A stretch of 64,000 nucleotides of DNA from Xanthostigma xanthostigma. Its lineage: Eukaryota; Arthropoda; Insecta; Raphidioptera; Raphidiidae. The position numbers were made by a program, and so were the translations under genes. The DNA lies in NCBI GenBank assembly GCA_963575645.1, contig OY754466.1, forward strand, positions 7,666,001 through 7,730,000. The letters run 5' to 3'. The notes beneath the pieces are model-generated. The model made no database searches. It was not told the origin of the DNA and was given only the letters and a program-made list of their open reading frames with translations. Below, in pieces: positions 56,336 to 64,000 of the stretch (position 1 is its first letter; the number at the start of each line of letters is the position of its first letter).

Positions 56336-57211
56336 TAGTGATGGGATAATCCGAATTAAAAATAATCGATAATCCAATTTATTTGAAATAGTTAACATCC
56401 AATTATGAAAATAATTTGAATCGTATTTGAAAATTCATATGAAACACTGAAATAAATATAACATACAACATATCTTGCAACTGTCTGTCTTCTAGTGATG
56501 TGTCGCTCCTGAGCGAGTCGTTCATAATGAACGACTCCTTTTTTAGAACGGAGCGAGTCGCTCTTTTTTTGTGAATGACTCACTCCGAGCGCCATTACTC
56601 TGTGCTGAGCTGTTCTGTACTGTTGCATTCGCACATTTACAGAGCGCACACAGCACAGGCCACAGAGGCACTAGTGAATTTTGCACGTACGGAGTTATCT
56701 TTGCTGAGTCAATTAATGTTGAATGACACACTGTAAGTGTAATAGTGACTTAAACCATTCACATTGACGTCGTTGACAAAGATATAATATTGTAACAAAA
56801 AACATTATTATTGTTAAAGCTTTTATTGTACTTTATAGTTTATCCAAAATGCGAATAATATAAGATCAGAATCATATTAAAATGAGCTCAGAGCTGAGTG
56901 TGTATTGTGCTGTGCAATGCTTCGTGACTCCTGAGCATGGCATGATGACAGTTCACACCTATGCAGTAGTGCGTACTGTCTAGTGTCGCTCCTCTGAGCG
57001 ACTCTTTTTAGTGAGCAGAGCGCACGGAGCCAGCTCCCAATAAAGAGTCATGTGGACACATCACTACTGTCTTCGATGCAATGGCTACTGGTTACATGAA
57101 ATGCAGAAGTTGTTCTCATAATTCAGAGGAATCGTATGATTCATTCGAATGAAACGACCGATTTACAGAATCCGATTATTGAAATAAATAATGCGATTTT
57201 GCCCATCACTA
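56336..57211. mobile_element. hAT-type MITE (outer), just after the transporter stop
   Basis: The ends read TAGTGATGGGATAATCCG and TTTTGCCCATCACTA. It starts 34 bp after the stop codon, so it probably supplies the 3' UTR and polyadenylation region. An intact 8 bp duplication is not seen. A second hAT MITE lies inside it. Confidence 0.7.
56493..57066. mobile_element. hAT-type MITE (inner)
   Basis: The ends read TAGTGATGTGTCGCTCCTGA and TGTGGACACATCACTA, with a perfect 8 bp duplication CTGTCTTC (56485-56492 and 57067-57074). Several GAGCGAGTCG and GAGTGAC-type motifs lie inside. Length 574 bp. Confidence 0.9.
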
Positions 57212-58726
57212 GTCAAAACTGTTATAATTTTGATATGTGAATTGTGCTTGAGAAATAGCCGGGACTATTAGATTGTTAAAGTTCGTCTATTGAAAACTAC
57301 CAATTTTTATTATGAGAACTGGTGAAAATATCAGTTGAATTTTTAGTTTATTAGTATTTCAAAAAATAATAAATTCAATGTAATATTGGTGCTAGGTCAA
57401 GCTAACTCTGGCAGTTAGCTGCCTTAAAACATATTTATTAAACTTTATTTTTCGATATACTTAGTGACGCGCAGTAAAACGTGACTGTTTAAACAGCTGG
57501 CCGGAGCTACATTCTATTGTTAATTAGGCGCATATGTTTAATTTTTTTTTCTGTTTGTACAACGTTAACTTCTCTAGGGGTTAACCGATTTGAATAATTT
57601 TGACGTCGTTGTGTTCGGGAAGTTGACAAAATAGTCCGATAAAATTTTTACCTAAATCGATTCAGGACTTTTGTTTCTACTAATCAGATATCTTTTTTTT
57701 ATATATACGTTCAGCCTTAACTTAAAGGGCTAACCGCTCCGCTGTGTTCAGAAAGATGTTAAAGTGGTCCTCTGTAATTCTTGTTATAATAGGTCATATG
57801 CATGAGACTTCAAATTGGATTAAATTTTTATTTCGAAATATATTTTAGTTCCTGATCATATCGTAATGGTTATTTTATTAATCTGATCACTGAAAAAAAT
57901 ACAAATAATAAAAAAGAAATGTGGAAAATACGCGCTATTTTCGAATTTTCAAAACGCAGCGTGATGTCAGAGTATATATCAATATCAGTTTCCATGGCGA
58001 CTGTGTCGTCTCACAGTAAGATTATGTCAGTATTTAGAGAAAACAACAAACAAACTTCATTTAGAACATTGACAGTTTGACATCAAGGTTGACATGCATC
58101 ATATATCATGACGTCATATAAGCCCGCCAACATGGCCGATTGTTTAAACTGTCTATTTTTGAATGTGAAATTTAATTTTTTTTCTTATGATAATATTACA
58201 TTTTTAAATGATTATCAATTTTTTTCCGTATTATGGTTGACTAAATAATCTATTAAAAATATAAAAAAAATACATACATATGAGTTATGACCTATTGGCT
58301 AATCAAATATCAAGATTAGTAGAATACTATTAAAGAAATTGATAACGGTGCAAATTGTGTATTGCAAAGCCACTAAAAAGCTAAACTTTTTGTAAAAAAA
58401 AAATTGAATTCAATTGTAGCGATTTTAATATGGTTGCTTGTACGATAAATTTTTTTCTCGTTTGTTTTCCAAGCGAAACTTCTTTAAGCATGTAGGATAG
58501 GAAAAAAATGTTACGAATAGTAATGGGAATAACGAGACTGTAGAAGAATTAGTTAATTCGATAACAGACGGAAGTAAAAAAATGAAATGGCATTTCCTTG
58601 GTTCCAATAAATATATTGTCGAGTGAGTGAGAGAGTTTCACTCGTATCGTGTGATCTCAAACCTCTTTTTTTAAATTTTTTGTTTTAGGTTGTAGCATTC
58701 TGTATGTTATGAAAACCACGAAGTCA
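57212..58726. other. Intergenic DNA, nothing recognised
   Basis: AT-rich sequence without an identifiable gene or bounded repeat. Short frames are not coding-like. Confidence 0.4.
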
Positions 58727-58991
58727 TAACCAGGAGAACCAGTTCGAGCGTAGCGGTGGACCGATATCTGTCGCATGAACCAATATGGCGTCAGCTACTG
58801 GGTAACGCACACACGTTCATGGCTTACATGTGTGTAGTGTCTGTGAAGCTAAACAACTTTGGTTACTATGGCGAAAACAGGTGGAAAGAACCGAAGTTTT
58901 CCCAGGTAGTGATAACAGCGCCGTTTCGCGTGCGCCAGAAAACGGTCCGTCTCGAAACACAACAACCATAGGAAGCTAGGTCTCCTGGTTA
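58727..58991. mobile_element. Small inverted-repeat element
   Basis: TAACCAGGAGAACC at the left is mirrored by GGTCTCCTGGTTA at the right. The interior is noticeably richer in G and C than its surroundings and contains a 71-codon frame with no recognisable domain. It is either a MITE or a decayed gene fragment. Confidence 0.5.
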
Positions 58992-59394
58992 AAGACTTTG
59001 TGATGAAAACACTATTGTAAACAAAAAATACCCAATTTTTGTTACTATGTACTCAAATGCCAAGGTCCCCGTTGGCGTTGCACTGGTTTACCGTGAAAGT
59101 AGTCAATTAGTTGCGAAGAACTCGTTTTGCTTTTATAATTCTAAGATGAATTGCACAAAATGACTAAAAACAAAATTTATTTATATCTATTTATACAGAG
59201 TGCTTCTAAATAAGTGCAAAAAACTTTATTAGATGATTCTTCGTTTGTCTAAAAATTAAGGAAGGGGGTTTCATATAAACCTGTCCCTCCTTGATGAGTT
59301 TCGCTCCTCCAAAGGAAGTTAATTTTTTTTTTTTTGTTTCAAATTATGGAAAAGAAACAAAATGTCTACTAGGCGTCAATGTATTTAGGTTTAA

Positions 59395-59540
59395 TCATAT
59401 ATTTAATAATGTACTCAATGTGCGGTGAGTGAAGGCAACAAAGCGTATCGAAAATATATCTGCGTCTCTTTCTCCGATGATAGGATTGGTTGATGTACTT
59501 GCATTGAATCTGAATAAAGTATCTCTGTTTCAAAAACTTC
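59395..59540 (+). repeat. Dispersed repeat family R1, copy 4 (short)
   Basis: It shares CAATGTGCGGTGAGTGAAGG and ATCTGAATAAAGTATCTCTG with the 45 kb copy; it lacks the short inserted unit. Confidence 0.6.
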
Positions 59541-59605
59541 GTACCCAGCCTACCGGCTAGCAGAACTCCTAGCAGCGTTTCTAGCCTCGTGTGCAGCGGC
59601 CTTTT

Positions 59606-59760
59606 AGGTATGTTCCAAGCAGCCAGCAAACGGACATGAAACCGTCACCCGCATGTGCAGTAGCTAAAACGAAACTGTATCTGTTTTGGAACGCGTTTTA
59701 GCTACCTACGCATTCCGGTGACGGTTTTGTGACCGTTTGTTAGCTGCTTGGAACATACCT
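59606..59760. mobile_element. Small MITE family W, copy 2
   Basis: AGGTATGTTCCAAGCAGC and its inverse end the element. The inverted arms contain AAACGGACATGAAACCGTCA-like sequence, diverged from the other two copies. Confidence 0.75.
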
Positions 59761-59806
59761 ATCGTTTATATATTTCATGGTATTTGTATAATTTAGTGAA
59801 AATAAT

Positions 59807-59965
59807 AAGTTTGTTCCAAGCAGCCACAAACGGTAATAAAACCGTACACGGTTTTGTTACTGTCTTGCGCAGTATTGATTTTTGAGCTAGTGCGCAAATT
59901 AGTCTTGCGCAGTGACAAGACTGTGTACGGTTTTATTACCGTTCACGGCTGCTTGGAACGAACCT
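59807..59965. mobile_element. Small MITE family W, copy 3
   Basis: AAGTTTGTTCCAAGCAGCC and GGCTGCTTGGAACGAACCT end the element. It is very close to the nested copy at 50450-50590 and lies only 46 bp from copy 2. Confidence 0.8.
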
Positions 59966-60226
59966 AATGTATCAAAAAAGTAGATAATTTTAAAAACAGG
60001 GTTCAACAGATTTTTTTAGGCTAATTAATAGGAAGATTGTATTTTATGTTATTATTGAATTGTTTTGTTACTAGGTACTGAATAAAAAATAAATAAACAT
60101 TAAGGTGTTTCTGTTTCAATTATAGCCTTAGTTATTTTGTGATTTTTTTAGACGTTTGTGGATGATCTCTCGGATCCGATTCAAGTTCGGAAGGCCTATG
60201 GAAAATGACACGCCGAAGTCAGTTCT

Positions 60227-60534
60227 GTGTTAGAGTTTTAACTAAATAGATTAATCCCCATAGGGGATGAATTTTCAAAAATCTTTACTTAGTGCTCACC
60301 TACGTTATATAAGGGACTCCTGTGGAAAATTTCATGAATCAAGACCCACCAGTTTATGCTGTGCGTTGTACTGTCAGTCAGTGTTAGAGTTTTAACTAAG
60401 TAGATTAACCCCCTTAGGGGATGAATTTTAAAAAACTCTTTCTTAGAACACACACATGTTACATAAGGAACTCCTGTGCAAAATTTCATGCTTCTACACC
60501 TACCGGTTTAGACTGTGCGTTGTCTGTCAGCCTT
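60227..60534 (+). repeat. Two-unit tandem repeat of 154 bp
   Basis: Units 60227-60380 and 60381-60534 share GTGTTAGAGTTTTAACTAA, a TAGGGGATGAATTTT block and GCAAAATTTCATG. The pattern (an AAGGAACTCCTGTG block) matches the 3' region of a common insect repeat. No coding. Confidence 0.75.
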
Positions 60535-60628
60535 TTTAGCGGGACTTTTTATTAAATGAAATACATCAAAAAATTGCAATTATTTCAACAGAAGCGTAAA
60601 TATGAGAACTATATTTATAGAGGTATTG

Positions 60629-61048
60629 ACGTGATAACGTCTTATAAATTGATGAAACACCGGCTGCACGCACGAAAAAGAGTAACGTTCCGCAAGCGAG
60701 AGCGCGATATAAGCGATAGTCTCTCTCTTCTCGCGTGACGTCAGAGAGTAGTGTGCGTTCAACATTTTTTTCGGCTGTTCCAGCGAAAGCTACATCTGAC
60801 AGATGGCCAGATAAATTATACGGTTTGTTAACAAATATATACTATATATACATTCTTTTAAATGTCTTTTATAATTGCTTAAAAATATGTATTTTGCTTT
60901 GGTTGATCAAATTATTAGTCGGTAAAAATATAGTTTGACAGCTACTAAAATTTAGGTTATGTATTATTAAATATGATATTTGAGCGGAATACGTTATCAC
61001 GTAAAACTATCGTCCGTAAACCAACTTTACAGACAACCAATTTTTTTA
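60629..61048 (-). repeat. Dispersed repeat family X, copy 4
   Basis: Full-length copy in reverse orientation, closest to copies 1 and 2. It contains GAGAGTAGTGTGCGTTCAAC and ends CAGACAACCAATTTTTTT. Confidence 0.8.
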
Positions 61049-62296
61049 TATTGCGGATAGAACACAGACATACAACGCAAGTTTAGAAGTCTACTTATAG
61101 GCGTACGCACGGGGGTAATTAAACTCGGCACTTGTGATTTTTTTTTTATCGTTTCGCTAGAAGTGAAACTTCTTGGGTTGTAGTATTTGTTGACGAGTTT
61201 AATATTAATTCAGGACAATGAAATAGGTGGAATTTGTTAGCGTGACTAGAGAAGCACACAGCATGCACTGTCAGACTCCTCTTTCCCACTGGACAACTCT
61301 GGGCACGTGCCCAGGGCCATACAATCGATAGGGACCCTCTAGTTCCTGACAGAAGTGCACTGATTTTTCGCAACATTAGCGCCTTCTGGCGGCTCTTTAT
61401 CTTCCGCCTAGCCTTCTGGCAATTTTTTCCCTACTTACTTGTACTATCTCCTATTATTCTGCAAATTTTCAGCTCTGCACCGAGTCACCCATTTTCTCCG
61501 TAGCGAGCTCTCCGTCTATAAGGAGTAAGTTAAAAATCTATAAAAATATTTTATCAAGTTATATTAAAAAGTTTCATCACGTTAGCAACGAGCTTTGATT
61601 TATCGTAAACAATTATCAATTTTCTTATTTCAGTAAAAACATTTACAATTATTCTCAGTAAATTACTTATCTATATTATTGGTTACAAATAAGTGTTGTT
61701 TTTTTTTTTTTTGTTTTATTCAGCGAAATTTCAAACAATCGCAAATGTAAGTATTTATTTCATATAACAAAAAAATATATATATAAAAGCAAATAAAATA
61801 GTCAATACATAACTTAATCAATTTCCACCTAAGACGTAAGGCGGACTTCGCAGCGCTGCGCGGCGCAAGTAGCAGAATCTTTATCTCTGATAGCAGCGTT
61901 TTATACATTATATTCCCACCTAAACAGCATTTAGCAACTAAAACAGTAGTAGAGCCAATCGAAGCACCAGAAATCCAGGTGTGATAATGTGGACGTCAGA
62001 GGAGATTTCTACATCATCATCAGACGATTTGTTAATTTTCTTTCCAATTTCCGAGCGAATGGTTTCTCTTCTGTTTTGGTTAAGTACTGTATTTTTTATT
62101 GGTCATGTCGTACAGATCGCCATACTCACTGACCAGTGAAATTAAATTATCAATTATAGAACAGCATAAAATTTCTTGAAGTCGTCGCTTAACGAGCAGG
62201 GCAACGCGTTGGTTAAGAATCAATGTTGCCAGCTATGTCCAATTCCTGTAATGTAAAACATTAAATTTATTTTTCTATTATTAAAAATAATTGAAT
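61049..62296. other. Intergenic DNA
   Basis: No gene is recognised. A perfect 16 bp palindrome CTGGGCACGTGCCCAG (61299-61314) contains a CACGTG core; whether it has any regulatory role is unknown. Confidence 0.4.
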
Positions 62297-62890
62297 CATA
62301 TATATTAATAAGCTAAGGTGAAAGATGTTTGCCTCCCTTTTTAGAAAAAACCTCACAATTTCTCCACATAAATTATATATCATTTTACAGATAATTGTTT
62401 GCTCTATTGAAACCGACAACTAAAAAATTTATTATTGCTTTTGTAAATTAATTAAAATACAGCAACGCTGAACAACGTCTGCCATCTGACGGCTTTAATT
62501 TTGAAACAACGTCAACACTTCGATCTGTCATCTGACCTTCATATTGTAATACAACAGACACAATACTGCATACTGCCATCTGACGGCTTTAATTTTGAAA
62601 CAGCGAGCAACGCTGAACAACGTCACAGCAATGCTGCATGATGCCATCTGACGGATTAGCTCAACGCTTTTGCTACTTGCGCCTCTATATGACAATTTTA
62701 GTAAAATATTTTTTCAAACTGTCATCTGAGCTTCATATTGTAATACAACAAAAAAAGAACGTTATAAGCAGTGTGCAAAATTAGAAACGAATTGAATACC
62801 TGCAATCATATTTAAAAAATAATTTTGTAAAGTGATAATTAATAATTATTATACTTATTTAGTGCGAATAATTCGCACAGGTCACTCTAG
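62297..62890 (+). repeat. Dispersed repeat family Z, copy 2
   Basis: Same start and end as 34941-35527, with few substitutions and small indels. Both copies are complete and in the same orientation, and share the GTGCGAATAATTCGCAC palindrome near the 3' end. Confidence 0.75.
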
Positions 62891-63908
62891 TTTTTCTTTA
62901 TTTCATTAGTGCGTAATATAGCACTTTATATGTCTGTATACATGTCATTCTAAAATATGTTACGATTTTTTTCGGTGTTACATGAGTTAAAAAATTGACT
63001 TATTTTATTATGTTAATATTTTGTAAAGAAATGTATTTTTTATTTTGATAGTATATTGGTAAGGGGCCCATTTTGTTTTGTTCCGGGGCCCTCGGCCACC
63101 TAGCTACGCCATTGGTTGGACTGCTAGTGTAGACTGCGCATCCAAATGCGCCAGACAGAGAAGGCATGCATACGAGGAAATCGCATATCTCTCTGACTCC
63201 TATTAGTTGCTATCTGGTCGCTATGCTTGTTGCTATGGCCTTAAGCGATAATCATCTATTTATCATAAATATTAATTTCGTTATCATTTGCATTGATTGT
63301 TTTAATATCAACTCCCAATATCATAAAACACGGGAAAAACCACACGTATTTTATACGTTATAGAACAACTAGAAGGCGAAAAAATTAACATAAATTATAT
63401 TTAAATAATTCATCCAACGACAAAATAGTTTGAAATATTTTTGGCTAAACTTATAATAAAATTTTACAGTTTCTTTATTTTTGAAAATTAATACTGTAGA
63501 CACTGTGTAGGGCCTACTGAACGTGACGAAGACGGAAGATTTCCTCAGAATTCCCTGTCTCTTTCTAACGTCGCTTGGCTCGTGCAGCCCAGACTAGCAG
63601 TCTATCTATATAATACACGTCGTTGGGTATTCTAATTTCTAATATGTGAGCCAGTGAACTTATTTTATAGGGACTTTGTTAAAAGCTAAAATAAGATTAG
63701 TTTTTCACCTTTCTTGATACAGGTATCGAAGATTTGTCAGGGCGCTATTGGTTACTTTTGCACCAAAAGTTGTTCAAAGTTTTTTTGACGACTACAAATG
63801 ACAATTAATTTAATAAGAAGGTTGAGCTTGATTTTTTGACAAATACAAGTAAAATGACAACATTAGAATCTATTCGGACGTGTACAAGAAGTGTTAGCCG
63901 CCATTTTG
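62891..63908. other. Intergenic DNA
   Basis: No gene is recognised. A GGGGCCCATTTTG...GGGGCCCTCGG stretch near 63063 resembles the decayed end of a DNA transposon; no partner was found. Confidence 0.35.
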
Positions 63909-64000
63909 ACGTGATAACGTCTTATAAATTGATAAAACACCGGCTGCACGCACGAAAAAGTGTCACGTTCCGCCTGAGCCTGAGCGTGCAAGCGAGAGCG
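63909..64000 (-). repeat. Dispersed repeat family X, copy 5 (cut by window end)
   Basis: It begins GACGTGATAACGTCTTATAA and continues as copy 3 does, through GTGTCACGTTCCGCCTGAG, to the last base of the window. Confidence 0.75.

Noticed and set aside
58756-58971. 71-codon frame with relatively high GC
   Set aside because: It lies between inverted ends of a small element and has no recognisable domain; kept only as part of that repeat.
61299-61314. 16 bp palindrome with CACGTG core as an E-box regulatory site
   Set aside because: It is isolated, far from any gene, and in likely transposon-derived sequence.
1-64000. CRISPR arrays, bacterial operons, riboswitches, rRNA and tRNA genes
   Set aside because: The window is eukaryotic. 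I saw no regularly spaced repeats and no sequence I could fold into a convincing tRNA; a tRNAscan run would be needed to exclude one.

Overview
The window is animal nuclear DNA, almost certainly from an insect. Genes are split by GT-AG introns with short exons, intergenic DNA is AT-rich and packed with transposon relics, and three zinc-finger genes carry the arthropod-expanded ZAD domain. Several repeats (a CGCTAATCTCAGGAACTACT motif near 7.43 kb, ACTAGCGGCCCG near 40.37 kb, a GAAGTCGGTT end near 52.25 kb) resemble repeats I associate with moths and butterflies, so Lepidoptera is my best guess, but with low confidence and from memory only.

Layout. 1-3.8 kb: a 0.66 kb foldback element and a 5'-truncated non-LTR retrotransposon with an open reverse-transcriptase frame. 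5.4-19.0 kb: an eight-exon gene for a 553-residue MATH-domain protein, its introns filled with nested MITEs. 19-30 kb: gene-poor DNA with several terminal-inverted-repeat elements, two copies of a roughly 420 bp repeat and one doubtful small ORF. 30.2-40.3 kb: three tandem, same-strand ZAD-C2H2 zinc-finger genes (A, B, C). B and C are close duplicates with the same five-exon structure; A shares only the ZAD introns. 43.2-56.3 kb: a riboflavin transporter (SLC52 family) with three certain coding exons and a possible upstream first exon; its last intron holds a 1.2 kb near-perfect palindrome inside another element. 56.3-64 kb: nested hAT MITEs and further repeats, no convincing gene.

All the gene models were assembled by hand from reading frames and splice signals; the intron phases agree at every junction given. 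The genes do not form one pathway. The MATH protein is probably an adaptor, the ZAD proteins are probably DNA-binding regulators, and SLC52 imports vitamin B2.

The most interesting non-gene signal is a set of six hammerhead-ribozyme-like motifs (CTGANGA, hairpin, GAAAC), of the kind carried by Penelope-like retroelements. They lie inside introns of all three gene types, five of them on the transcribed strand. Another strength of the window is that several nested insertions can be dated relative to each other, because empty paralogous copies of the host element lie in the same window.
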